From Lutjanus erythropterus (Eukaryota > Chordata > Actinopteri > Lutjaniformes > Lutjanidae): 64,000 bases of DNA. Below, one piece after another: positions 24,421-36,061 of this stretch. The stretch spans positions 24,899,253 to 24,963,252 of the forward strand of contig CM034607.1 in assembly GCA_020091685.1 (NCBI GenBank). Reading direction: 5' to 3'. Position 1 is the first letter of the stretch, and the number at the start of each line of letters is the position of its first letter. A model generated the notes under the pieces. The model saw only the letters and a program-made list of their open reading frames with translations, searched no databases and was not told the DNA's origin. The position numbers and the translations under genes were made by a program.

Positions 24421-24815
24421 AAACCAGTTCATTAATGCTATTGTGATACATTTATTTCAATAAAATTCAACTCGGATGGTTTTTTAATAGTTGCTTAATT
24501 GATTAAAAAAATATGTAGAGTGTAGGGCGTGAACTTTTTTGGCTTCTGAAGTGGGGTTAATATTGTTGTGTTATATGTCACGCCACTTTTTCTTCCACAA
24601 TGCTGGCATGCTGCCTAAAATCACACACTCACTCGGGCACCATTATGCCAACATTGTCCAGTTCAATGTGAAAAAGCAAGCCAGCATAATGACGACTCTT
24701 CTTTACAGCAGTACTGTGTGACTTGGTGTGAAAAGGGCTAATGTTCTGGTCCTTAGGCCCTTGATTTTAATTTTTATGACTATTTTGAGTGAAAGAGCTT
24801 TGCGAGAGCTCTGTA

Positions 24816-25170
24816 CTTAGTGGATTTAAAAAACAATCACCTTAGTAACAGTAACATTAATAGTTATGACTCAGAAAAGTTATGCCTCGGAGAAAAAGGC
24901 TGCAATCTCCATGAGGTGCTAATGGATGAGCATCAAGGAACAGTGATTAACATGCCTAATTTATTCAAGCTGAAGACCACTGGGCAGATACTAAAATTAA
25001 TACATTTGCTCTCTTTATTTGATACCATTTGGCTGCTGTATTCTGACCCAAGTGATTTTTTCTTTTTATTTCTCCGGAGTATTAGAGAATTCAGGAGTTT
25101 AAGATGTCTTTAAAGCTCAGATGAATGAGACAATTTATCACTTTTGATATAAACATCAATTGTACACAGC
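24816..25170. other. Candidate conserved non-coding element
   Basis: Dense in homeodomain cores (TTAATAG, GTGATTAACATG, CTAATTTATTC, AAATTAATAC) and otherwise complex. The 97-codon frame at 24820-25113 is an incidental open stretch rich in Leu, Ser and Asn, without a domain. Constraint is inferred only. Confidence 0.3.
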
Positions 25171-28100
25171 CAGTGTCAAGTTTCAGTGTTGCAGGGAAAA
25201 AAAAGCAAATTTTTAGCTCCTGACTTTGTGTTAGAACAAAGCTTAATGCTACCATTTAGGGACAAACCATGTGGCGCCTCAAGGACATGCGGCTGTATAG
25301 AAAATACACGATCCAGCCAACCAGCCCACACAGTTATCCAAAGCAAGCACAAAAACAGCAGTAATAGGGGCAGTTGTGTGCAGACTGGAGGCTGAATGTT
25401 GTAAACAACTCAAAGAGGGATGCTGAGGGAGACAGATACACAAAGTTGTTGGAGCTTGATGCGACATGACCACAACATGACCAAAGGGAATCAAGCCTGT
25501 CTGGCCCGAATCCCCCCGCCAAGCTTAGCTACTTGTAGAGATGAGGTGGTCGGGACAAGGAGGGACGAAGGTGGCTGAGGAGGAATATAACACAGGAAGA
25601 AGGAAGTGAAAGGGGGATGCAGAGATGCACAGTATGAGTCTCCCTGGACAGTTTTATTGTTTAGCTCGCAGGGTTTATGGCATTTAATGTTCCCTTTCGC
25701 TCTCTGTCAGTCTCGCCCACTTGAATGTTTTCTCTCAGAACAGTGAAAGAAGAGACACAGAGACAGGTATACCTCCGACAAGGACGATGCCAACTTTCAT
25801 ACGAAGGTCTAGTTTCTTCCCTGCCAAGTGTAAGATAGCAGTTTTGTCACCAAGTGTTGCTCTGTGGATTTCTGGGCACATGACAGGCACAAACACACAC
25901 AGGGGCACAAAAACACTCAGTATTGATGCCGTGCTCAGGTGCACACAGACTTTTTGCAGACATACTGCTGGGTGTCAGAGGACAAAGTGAAACCTACAAC
26001 AGTGGTGTGAGAGCGGAGGAAATTAAATGTATGGCAGCCCAAGGGAAAGTTGAGGAGACACTCACAACTGACATATCCCCAAACTCAATACCTATCAGTA
26101 TTTACTCGGCTTTTTCTTTTCTCTCTGTCTTCCTGCCCTCCTCTTTAGGAGTTTATGTGGTTGAATCTTGGGCGCAGATCACTTGGAGAAGCCCCCAATA
26201 ATTTATTTTGAAATAAGTTATGCAATTGAAAATATATATTTAATAGAAGACGGCTCTATTTTTTAAATAATTTACACATAAACTCAACAAGGTATTGTTT
26301 ATGCGCACACATTATTTGCTATGAGGTGATAGTGCTGGGTCAGTCAATACGTTTAGTAATGGTGGCACAATTTCAATATTAAACTGCAAATTGATTGAAA
26401 TGAACTTTTTAATTTCAATAATCAAATTGCAAAGGCAGAGACAGTGATTCTCCCAGTACTTTTTTTTTTTATATCTCTCCACCGCACCTACTTGCAGCAT
26501 CCGATGTGTGTACAAAGAAAGAAAACACTTCAAAAATGAAAAGGTTTAGCTCACCGGCTTTTACGTTACACTTGGTACCATATATGTTTAAAGAATCTGA
26601 AAATGTAAGTGACATTTGTCAGGGCATAAAACCAATGATCTACTGATCATCAAACTTACAAATCAAGACTCAGTAGTCTAACATGTGCGTCCATTGTCCC
26701 TGTGAGTGAAGTTATTCAGAATACAAGTTTTCACAATAAAACAAGTGGCCATACCATAAAACACCTGCTGGAACAGAAGGTATTTTAACAGACCAACCTG
26801 TTTTCTACTTTTCTCGGCTCGTATTAAAAGGTCACTTAATAAGCACAATCTGTCATCAAACTAGAGATAGTCATTCTGCTTCACTTCAACACCCCATCCA
26901 AGAAGATGAGTCCAGGGCTGAGTTTCACCACTGAACAACTGCTAAAATAGCAGCAAAAAAGTAGTCACATACACTTTTTTTGCCTCCCAGTAATTACATC
27001 CACAAAAGAAAAATGTATATGAGAATCACAATTACTCAAACACTGTGATGAAAAGAGATTCAGCAAAGTAAAACTCTTGTAAGAACTTATGAAATTCCGG
27101 TAGAGGAAGATATTAAATTGAAATGATATTGCATGTGAATTACTTTTCATTTCCAGATCTGACTGATGAAAATCTGACTTTTGAGACCTCAGCTGTTACC
27201 ATTTACATAACACACACGCACCCACCCACACACACATCTATCAGCTCGCTATTTCAGGATTTTTGCTGTTTACATGCACACCAATTAACGCTGTGAGCCA
27301 TAATCACTTCACTGGCCAAGTCTCATAAAAAGTGAAATAAAACCAAGTGTTTGTGTGTGTGTTTGTGTGTGTGTGTACTTTTATTGAGCTGAGAAACTTT
27401 GTTCCTTGACTGAATACCTTTTATCTAAACAATTAAAAACTGATCAAATCATACAGAGTCAAATAAAAGACAGATTTTTAAAAAAGTCCCAATAAACAAG
27501 TGAGACTGACCCTGTGTTTATAACTGATCTATGAAGAAAGAGTCACAAAGATAGATTTCAGTTTTAAAGAGATCAGTGTGTAGAGGTTGTCTTCATACTG
27601 ACTGGTGAAGAGTTGGTCACATTCCCAGCAAATCTGGATCGGGACCCAAATGATGAATGACAAAGCACTCAGACAGACAGACTCTAATTGAGCTAATAGC
27701 CTGTGTGGGCTTTGATAAGTGAAAAAAAAAAACAAGTTGCTGAATACTTGACTCAAAATGAAGGTCTTGAAAACCAGCATAACGTGATCATTTCAGCATC
27801 AAGTACTTGAAGAAGGATCTCATTAACATTCACTTTTTCTGTTAGAGTTGCTCTTAAAAAAACAAAACAATAGTAGAAATGTTTATACGTATAAAAAGGC
27901 TTTACTGCTGGGCCAGTGCCCCATTTTCCCTACATATGAGACATATTAATGTCTGTTATTCACACTAACAATGAACTAGATACCAATAACTATCCTTCAT
28001 TTTAATATTTAAAAGTGACTACAACCTTAAATATATTTTCAAAACGTAGGGTTTTGAATATCAGTCTTATTCATCCTTGTCGTCAGATTAACAGAAAAAA

Positions 28101-28303
28101 TGAATTCAACATGCAAAAAAAACACACAAACACACACACACACACCATCTCTATCCTACTCATCCAGACACATGTTCTGACAGTGCCAGCTGGGCAGATT
28201 AGATGGTATGACAGTTTATTAGAGAGGAAGTGACACGAGCAAGACAGGAAACAGCGCCGACATCACATACGCAGCCAAGTCCACTTCTGCTCAACCGACG
28301 CAG

Positions 28304-28304
<1 letters not shown>
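25171..28304. other. Spacer, no strong feature
   Basis: Three kilobases of AT-rich to mixed sequence. Small simple tracts: T10 (26461-26470), TG-rich 27349-27377, A10 (27722-27731), short CA at 28131-28145. The stretch 27180-27320 has conserved-looking text around 'ccaattaacgctgtgagcc'. All open frames are under 95 codons and unremarkable. Confidence 0.4.

Positions 28305-28368
<64 letters not shown>
28305..28368. repeat. (AC)32 microsatellite, longest in the window
   Basis: 64 bases of uninterrupted AC, ending at CGGAGCAC. It is likely to be highly polymorphic, which is a general property of long uninterrupted dinucleotides. Confidence 0.98.
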
Positions 28369-28371
<3 letters not shown>

Positions 28372-29229
28372 GCACTCTTCAAGAGATGCAGATGTCAGCT
28401 CTGTCACACCACTAACACAAACACACACAAAGAGTCAGAATTCAGAGATTGCTGCAATATGTGCATCCACACAAAGATGCAAAATGTGTCCATACGACAG
28501 TTTTCCAGCTTATGAAACATTTAAACTTCTGAAGTATTTGAAAGCTGTCTTGAAACCCGATCGTTTTCACAAGTCATACCACCTCAGCACTTTCCCCATC
28601 TTATCTGGCAGCATTCATTTTCATATGATGCTGTTATGAATAAGTTTTAGTTTATGACTGATGCCTTTATATGACCTATAGAAGTAACCACTGATGAGAC
28701 CTATAGTAGCAAGACCATTAGCAAGAAGATCATCTATTTCTATAATAGTTAGTTAAAAAGAAACAGATTTTTCTCGAGATATATTTATCTTTTATGTTAT
28801 ATTTAGTCATTATCATGGGCGAAAATCTACTACTTTTGTTTATAGGAGCCTCAAAAATCAACAAAATATAAAAGTTCCTTTTAAGTAGCTTCAAATGACC
28901 ATGTGTTATGTGAAAGGGGTCACAGTCACAAACCAACACAGATTTATCACCCGAGTCTGCGTGTCCTTCAGCATTATGGAGCGTTTTAGTAACGTCGGTG
29001 TTGTTGTGGTGTGGATCCGTCTATTCACTTGAGCTAGAATATATTTATAGTCATTGTTATTGTCGATACTGACGACCTTTAACTGTTTATCTTGCGGAGC
29101 AGCTGGATTCGTGATATTGCGAGATCACAAAATCTGAGAATCCATCTTGCCAGGCTTCAGGTTATGTGTTTGTGAGAATGACCACTGAGCACCAGAAATA
29201 TCATGGTAAAGAAAATGAAGAGAAACAGA
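28369..29229. other. Spacer, no feature seen
   Basis: AT-rich sequence with small CA remnants at 28415-28430. Nothing else recognised. Confidence 0.4.
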
Positions 29230-29490
29230 AAAGATGAGTTTTCAACCCATGGCGGAAAGTGGGGTTGAAGAGGGCAAAACGCGGGTCATTCTATTACTGG
29301 ACAGCACGCGGATCAGAGCTGGGAGTGAGTGTGCATTGGAGGGAGCAGGAGCAGCCGAGCAGCTGGTCGGGGCAGAGCAGAGATCAAAGGCTGGTGTTCA
29401 GGTCCGGACCACAGGCACAGAAGCACGGAGCTGCCTTGTACACCAGCAGCAGGGGTTTAAATTCGCTCTGAGCAGCTGAAGAAAGTGAGT
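29230..29490 (+). other. GC-richer block with open frame and donor-like site
   Basis: A GC-richer island in AT-rich surroundings. Two plus-strand frames are open (29234-29479, 81 codons; 29259-29471) and a strong splice-donor-like word, AAAGTGAGTG, lies at 29482-29491. The translated sequence has no recognisable domain. It could be a non-coding first exon, a regulatory block or chance; the sequence does not decide. Confidence 0.15.
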
Positions 29491-30736
29491 GACGCGGGAG
29501 AAATGCTTTCCTCCAGCTTCGGCGTATTAAATCACGGCTGTGTGCCATAAATGGAACTGGCAACAAACACAAACAATTAGCATGAGCAGTGTTGCTAGCA
29601 GAACATGTTACGGCAAATTGCTTTAGACAACGCAAATGATGTGGGCTGATTACAGGCGGCACATTCTGATTATGGTCCAACTCTTCAAAAACACCCACAG
29701 AGGAGACTACAAGCATAAAAATGTACATAATCTTCCGTTATACATGATTAACCAGCTTTTAACAGTTAATATTGTTTGTTGACGTTTCATTGTTCTTTTA
29801 TTGGATGAATAAATTCCATAACTGCTGTCGCTATGTAATTACTTGTTAACTGGAGTTGCTAATTCAATTTAATGCATTAGCTTTGCCAGGCTTGCCCAGC
29901 TATGCCACTCTATGCACCGAAATATGTCTCTCTGCTTGGTTGGTTTGCATTTGGGCATGTGTTGGAGTGTGTGCACCCCACTGTGTCTATGAAGAGCCCT
30001 CATTAGTATTTCCTCAAGACACTTGTTGTGTTACTATGATATCTACCACTGAGAGCCGCTGTAATTGGACTAGAATGGGTTGTGATGACTCTAAATGGGC
30101 CCCGCACTCATACTTACTGAGCTAAATGGCTACAAAGCCTGCTGGGTAGTATTCAGACAAAGAGAAGGCATGCCTCTCCCTGATTGGATACAACGAGCGT
30201 ATTACCTGAATTAGTCTGCTTGTTTTTCAGCTGACACACTGCCAAGCCCTTCATATTGCGCATAAAGTACACACATAAACCAAACACAAGAAAATTCACG
30301 GTGGGGAAAAAAAAAGGTAATAAATCATATTGTATTCACTCACTGGCACAGACGAATAATGTGTGACCTTTGCTGAGCTGCAAAACCACATTTCAGCCCA
30401 CACTTACACAAACTATACCAATGCAGTGAGACAAAAGGACCAAAACATGCTGAGAGAAAACACACAGTGGTCAATAAATGACAAAAGCCATTCATTCCTC
30501 CATCCATCCTTCCTTTTTTTATATATATATACCTGTCTTTCATTGTGGGAATGTGATTGGTTGCTGGTGGAGGGAGAGGGCAGAGAAGCGGATGGGAGTG
30601 ATGGTGGAGGGGCTCTGAGCCAGACGGAGCTCGCCAATTAGATTGATCTTGGAATGACGGGGTAAACAAAGGTTGTCAAGACAACAGTTAGCAGGGGCGG
30701 CTGGGAAAGGGGGGGGGCACCAATGCGGGCAAAGGT
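29491..30736. other. Spacer, partly conserved-looking
   Basis: 29640-29920 is rich in TTAAT and AATTAG words (for example 'aattcaatttaatgcatta') and free of simple repeats. After 30300 come A9 (30307-30315), an (AT)n at 30521-30531 and a G9 run near 30709. Confidence 0.3.
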
Positions 30737-31706
30737 ACACTGTAAAAATAAACCATTTGTTTTTAATTTAAAGGGACAGTCCCCCCCCCAAAAAAAAGCC
30801 TTTTTTGACTATAATGGAACCAGATGGCACTTGGTTTGTGGCACCAAAAAAATTCATTTTAAAAACTCAACAGCAGTGTGTCTTCACTGTTACTCAAGAT
30901 AATCCACAGACCCTGTTGGGAGCAGTTTTATTTTTAGGAACTTCTTTCTACCTGCAGTAGAAAGAAAGAAAGAAAGAAAGAAAGAAAGCGGTGTGGCGCT
31001 TTTAGCACCACAAGCTGAGCACGATTTAGTCCCATTATATTGGAGAGAAGGCAGACAGCATGTTGTCAATATAGATGTTTTCTTCTAACTATATAAAAAA
31101 AAGAAGGGTCTCAAGAGAGTTTTAAGTGGAGAGTTCACCCCATCATCAAAAATATTTTTTTTCCTGTGGCCTGTACGGCTGTTCATCCATCTAAATTTTT
31201 TTTGGTGTGAGTTTTGGTGATATTGGCCATAGAGACGTCTGCCTTCTCTCCAGTATAATGGGACTAAATGGCACTCGGCTTGTGGTGCTCAAAGCACTAA
31301 AAAATATGTTTGAAAAATTCAAACACAGCACCTTTTTCCAAAAATCATGACTTGGTTTCTCAAGATAATCCAGTTGTTTGTGGTTTCACTACTTCCTTTC
31401 TTGTAGAGAGAAAGTAGTTCCAACATGAAACAGCTCACAACAAGTTCTGCGGATTATCTGAAACATGCTGGTGAGTCTGATAACCTGCTAATCATGTTTA
31501 TTTAGTAACTTAATTTAATGAGTTGATTAAACTTTGAACAGTACGTTCATTCAACCCATCATTTCAAGTCAAAAGACCAAGTTAGAAGAACTCAAGTTTA
31601 TAAGTTCAGAACTTAGACTTAAATAAACAAAACTTGTATATTTAAATGAAGTTAATGAGAGAAATGAAATGTAGTTCTGTATGTTTTTGGGTTTTTTTTA
31701 CAGTGT
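30737..31706. mobile_element. Nested MITEs: ACACTGTAAAAA element invaded by a TTAA-type MITE
   Basis: The outer ends are ACACTGTAAAAA (30737-30748) and its inverse TTTTTTTACAGTGT (31693-31706), the termini of a common fish DNA element. Its body text ('gttgattaaactttgaac', 'gttcattcaacc') is visible at 31520-31600. Just inside the left end, TTAAAGGGACAGT at 30768-30780 is the classic start of another fish MITE that fills most of the interval to about 31490. That inner element has inverted arms: 30991-31056 is the reverse complement of 31237-31300 ('gtctgccttctctcca', 'ataatgggactaaat', 'cttgtggtgct'). A third copy of the arm lies at 30810-30846 in direct orientation. Confidence 0.7.
30960..30988. 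repeat. (AAAG)7 microsatellite
   Basis: Seven tetranucleotide units, inside the nested MITE and abutting its left inverted arm. Confidence 0.95.
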
Positions 31707-32231
31707 TTGAGTCCCGTTTGTGGTGGACACACATACAAACACACACACATATGCACTGACTGGTGAATCAATAACAGATTGAGATGCAGACTATTCTGAT
31801 CAATGCTGAGACAAGTGCAACCCCGAAGCACACACAGAGTGAAGACGTCAGATTACAAGATACAAAATGGTGCAACAGAGTGTGTGTGTGAACATGTGTT
31901 TATGTCTGCAGGAGACACACACGCTCTCAGTTACAAATGGGCAATTACAATACCAAACACCTACATTTAATAATTTGTAGGCTCTTACGACTGTACATAG
32001 CTGCAGCTCAGTGTGATAACACCTCTACAGTGTGTGTGAAGTGTCTGCGTACCTATTGATTCAGAACGAACACCCAAACATGCAGCAGCGGTAGCAGCGG
32101 CAGAAGGAGACATGTCGATATACAATCTGGAGAATTCACACCTAATTGTGTTTGATCGCAGGTCGCTGCAGATCAATAACAGCAGACGCTAGCCACACAT
32201 GTTTATACACACATAGAAGGAGGCAAGCTTA

Positions 32232-32234
<3 letters not shown>
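31707..32234. other. Spacer, no feature seen
   Basis: CA- and TG-rich patches at 31735-31755 and 31880-31900, otherwise mixed. Confidence 0.4.

Positions 32235-32268
<34 letters not shown>
32235..32268. repeat. (AC)17 microsatellite
   Basis: Uninterrupted AC units over 34 bases, ending at ACGG. Confidence 0.97.
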
Positions 32269-32270
<2 letters not shown>

Positions 32271-33678
32271 TCCATATTGCTTTTTCCACTTAGAGGACAC
32301 CTATTATTGAGGCAAGATAAAAGATTTTACTTTTGATTGATCAATTAACCAAATGGTCAATAAAATGTCACCTCAGTTTGGGTTGGGGATAATTGTAATT
32401 CATTGTATTCAGGGTTAATACAAGCATTATCTCACACTGTCAGCTGTTTGGCTTCTGATGAATACTCAAAGACAAGATCATATATATACATATATATATC
32501 TTCAGTGGTTACCAGCAAGTTTTTGAATTGATTTCAGAGAATCAAAAAGATTTCACTGATCACTGTGGCTCAGCTCCCAGTTTCTTTCTGAACTGCTGCT
32601 CCCCTGTGAGCCAGAGCGGCGTCTCAGAACCTCAGACAGAGCTTTGCTGGCTGCTCTGAAGCCCCGGCTCAAGACTAAGTGCTCTATTACAGCCCCGAAT
32701 GGACACGTACACAGACTGCTGCCGACCCCACGGATGGACCCTTGCACAATCATGGATACGGAAAGCATAATGCCAGCTTAAAGGTGAACAGGCTTTTGCA
32801 GTTAAGGCCCCTCTTCCTGCCTGAAGATCTGAGGCTGCAGAATCTATGACAACTAAATCACTTCTCATTGTTTCATTTCCAATATGTCGAAAAACAGCAC
32901 AAAGTTTATTAAACTGAATGTTTGACTTTTCCACAAAATGTTCTCAAAATGTGAAATCATCACTGTTACATTTTAATGATAAAATAAGGTCTATAAATGG
33001 CCCGAGGGTGAACAATTTATCCGAACAAGATTCAGCGCCCATGCAACTATTAGCATTTGAGTCTGAGATTATAGGATTACAGGAAAATGACTTTTTTTTA
33101 CAAATTAAACATCAAACACACTGATGAGAAACTTTTCAAGGAGAGACCAGGATGAGAGCTGCCAGTTTTCTCCCTGAAGTACGTGCTGGTTGGTTTATCA
33201 GACACATTGCGAATTAGACACTGGCTCTTAGCACTGTTAATTCAACGTCTATCATGGGTGTGTGATGTTATTCAAGGACTTTTTCTGGCTGTTACCAAAG
33301 TAATTACCTGGTTTTCTGCTTCCCATTTGTTGCTGAAGAGATACAAGTCACAGGTGGTAAGAAAGATTTTTTTGACACCAAGGTTTCTTTAGTTTATATC
33401 TGTGATTTTGACACATATTTGTGGACATGTCAGTAGTTCTTTATTGTGTCCTTTTGGATTTTAACACAGGACGTGTGCCTGTCACTCCAAATCAGGCACT
33501 CCGAGAAAGTTATTCACTTTATAATGATAAAAAAACAGAGAAAAGGCAGCAAACACTCACCTGAGAGAGAGGCTGAAACCAGCAAATGTTTGGGATTTCA
33601 GTCAAATTATCATTTCAGCTGAAGATGAAGATTCGGTATCATGGAAACAGCCTTTAAATCAATAACCTACAACTAGCC
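32269..33678. other. Spacer with bicoid-type site cluster
   Basis: An AT repeat lies at 32480-32499. At 33000-33090 complex sequence includes GATTATAGGATTACAG (33067-33082), with GATTA and GGATTA words like OTX/PITX sites, preceded by AACAATTTATCCG. The frames on the minus strand at 32553-32934 have no recognisable domain. Confidence 0.25.
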
Positions 33679-34275
33679 TTTAAGGAGAAATCTGAGTTGA
33701 AATACTCGCTCTTCTGACAACAGCCACGCTACAACCATGTTGTCCCTCTTTGAAGTTTCTTTTCATGTTAATTAGAATTCGAATTAATGCAGAATGTTCA
33801 CCAAGTGTCTATGTCTGAGTAAGTGTTTATAAGTCATAAGAAATCACCAGTAATCCTATAGAAGGAGCAGATCTATAGAACAGTTAACATGAGCAATATG
33901 TTAATGGAGTCTGGCAGGAAGTGAGGCAGTCACTGAACTCTGATTGGAGAGGATGTGTTTTTTCAGAGCAGAGGGCTTTTGTTTTCAGGATAACAGTCTT
34001 AACTTTTCATTGACAGACAGCTCACAGTTATAAAAGCCGATCAACTTACAGCATAAGACTCATCTCTTGTTTTTGTCAAATTACAAGGTTGTGCTCGTCT
34101 TGCACTCCTGTTCAGTGTTCCTACGAGTCTGTGGAGAATGATGTTGTGGCGAAACAACTCACTTCAACCATAAACTGTGTATTAAACAGATTGAAATCCT
34201 ATTTAAACAGTCTATAGGTCCAGCTCACTATTTGGATTGTAGTACTCATTTTAGGATGCACAGTTGCAACATAAA
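33679..34275. mobile_element. TTAA-type MITE, copy 1
   Basis: About 600 bases that align with 47665-48274 in the same orientation. Shared words in order: 'aaggagaaatctg', 'gttgaaatac', 'aatgttcacc', 'tcaggataac', 'cattgacagac', 'cacagttataaa', 'gtcttgcactcctg', 'cttcaaccata' and 'tttgga'. This copy keeps an internal part near 33890-33975 that the other lacks, and its ends are more worn. It has no coding sequence. Confidence 0.75.
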
Positions 34276-35134
34276 AAAGACGTTATTGAAAGAGACAGAA
34301 TCTGACACCGTAACTTGAATGAACCCTTGGGTAGTTCAGCTAAGTTCATCCTTGATTTGTAGTGTGTGTGTGTGTGCGTGCATGTGTGTTCTGTATGACT
34401 GCATTCCATTAAAGTCGCTCTGTGAGTGGAGGCAGAGTTGTAGTTAGCGAGCCACCCCGCTGACATATCTGTCTGTTAGACTTACTCACACACTGAGAGC
34501 AAGAGATAAAGAGTTCTGTCCCCAACCTCCCCCTCTACAATATGTCCACACATGCATGCACGCACACGCCCACCAACTATAATGTACTGTATGGAGTGTA
34601 TAGCATCTAGTGCGCACATGAGAACATGCTGACATGGCGTGAGGCTGATTGTCAGTTAGCACCCAGCAGCAGGGTCAGGCAAGGAGAGAGGGGGTGAACA
34701 CTTGGGAATTGAGGGGTGGTGCAGGGACGGAGAGCTGCAAATGAGAGAGAGCGGGAGTAAAGGGGAGGGAATAAACATGCTTCATGAATAATTCAATCTG
34801 GGCCATAGCCCTAGAGACGCTGACTTTAACACACACAAGCGCGCGCACACACACACTCTGGGCAGGTCACTTGTAATGGAGGGATTACTGTGCTCTCGTG
34901 ACAAGTCAGATCTGATCTGGAGGAAGCGCCTCAGGCAGAGCAGAGGAGGCACGACGAAGGAAAAGGAGGTGAAAGGGAGAGAAGGGAGGAGAAGGAAAGG
35001 AAGAAAAGCATGTCAAGAGGGCAAGCGGTTCGGTGTTGTGCATATCGCTTGAGCAATGGAGCAACTATTAGACTTCAGAGAGCAAACGTGTGCATTTGCA
35101 TCCCCGCTTTTTGATCATACACAATAAAATCTCA
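34276..35134. other. Spacer with GA-rich tract
   Basis: Short TG-rich stretch at 34361-34390. A purine-rich tract (GAGAG, GGAGG, AAAGG) runs at 34680-35015, broken by CA at 34831-34857. Near 34785, CATGAATAATTCAA is an isolated homeobox/POU-like word. Confidence 0.4.
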
Positions 35135-35402
35135 AGTGTAAAATATGCAGTGTCAAAGTACATGAACTCTTCCAGAGTTATTACAACAACAGCAAGACTA
35201 ATATACCCCCGAGTGTTGGTGAAAATGTTCAGAGTTAAAATGTTTGGTGTAAAATATACACTGTCAAAGTACATGAACTCTTTCAGAGTAATTTCAATAA
35301 CTGCAAGAGTAAAATGCCTCCCACTATTGGTGAAAATGTTCAGAATGAAATATGCAGTGTCAGAGTACATTTTCAGACTTATTACAACAGCAGTAAAATG
35401 CT
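35135..35402. repeat. Minisatellite of about 111 bp, 2.6 units
   Basis: Unit starts near 35135, 35246 and 35346 share 'aaatatgcagtgtcaaag', 'tacatgaactct', 'ttattacaacaacagcaag' and 'ttggtgaaaatgttcag'. The third unit is shorter. Since the unit lacks stop codons, frames are open across it on both strands (134 codons plus, 147 minus) and the minus product is visibly repetitive (FMYFDTAYFT). Neither is a gene. Confidence 0.85.
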
Positions 35403-35530
35403 CCCCAATTAGAGCTTTTATCAGGCCTGAACCATGCCAGACAAAATTCTGCCCAAAACCAACCCAAACCGCCTGTGAAATATATGAGAAATAAGGCCCA
35501 ACCCAACCCAACCCAAACCCATTAGGTCAC
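35403..35530 (-). mobile_element. Dispersed repeat fragment with CCCAA block
   Basis: Contains 'aggcctgaaccatgcc', 'caacccaaaccgcc' and a (CCCAA)4-like run at 35497-35520. On the minus strand this reads GGTTTGGGTTGGGTTGGG, like the GGGTTCGGG-rich stretch of some fish non-autonomous DNA elements. It is not a telomeric array. Confidence 0.4.
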
Positions 35531-35773
35531 GTCGGACCCTGGCACAGATCTCAGGCTCTTCCCACAGTGTTGGGCTTAAACACTGACCTTAAAAGACGTT
35601 ATTCACCATATTCACGTGGTCGGCCGTTTTCCTCTAACACTCAGGGTGGGGAGCCCAAATGTCATATCGCTGTGTTTCAGGTTGCAATTCGTATAAATGC
35701 AGAGAATCTGATAAATCGTTATCATTTCACCACTTCCTGACTCATTTACAACTGAAAAACCATTAGTTAAGAA

Positions 35774-36061
35774 AGTCTGGAGGGACGTCGGACCACGTTT
35801 CAAGCTAAAACAACATAAACCATTAGCTTCTACAAGACAATAGCTAATGTTAGCATTCAACCACTTCCTAGTATCACAGTGTTACACAATATGATACAAA
35901 AAGTGTAAATGAATTCTTCCACTGATATCATGTAACAAACATAAACAGTTCTGTTGGCTAGGAGGTAGTTAATGCTAACGTCAGCTGTTTTCTAATGGTA
36001 GCTAATGAGTTATGAAATATTTTACTTTAGTTTGAAATAGGGCCCGATGTCCCTCCAGATT
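35774..36061. mobile_element. Snap-back element with 90-100 bp inverted arms
   Basis: The left arm 35774-35864 and right arm 35964-36061 are imperfect inverse copies. AGTCTGGAGGGACGTCGG faces CCGATGTCCCTCCAGATT, and AGCTAATGTTAGCATT faces AATGCTAACGTCAGCT. The loop is about 100 bases. There is no coding capacity. The structure fits a hairpin-forming MITE; I do not recall a family name. Confidence 0.7.

Noticed and set aside
35068-35511. Overlapping 147- and 134-codon frames on opposite strands
   Set aside because: Both arise from a stop-free 111-bp tandem repeat and encode repeating peptides unlike any family I know.
35497-35520. Interstitial telomere-like repeat
   Set aside because: The unit is CCCAA-like, not CCCTAA, and lies in a dispersed repeat.
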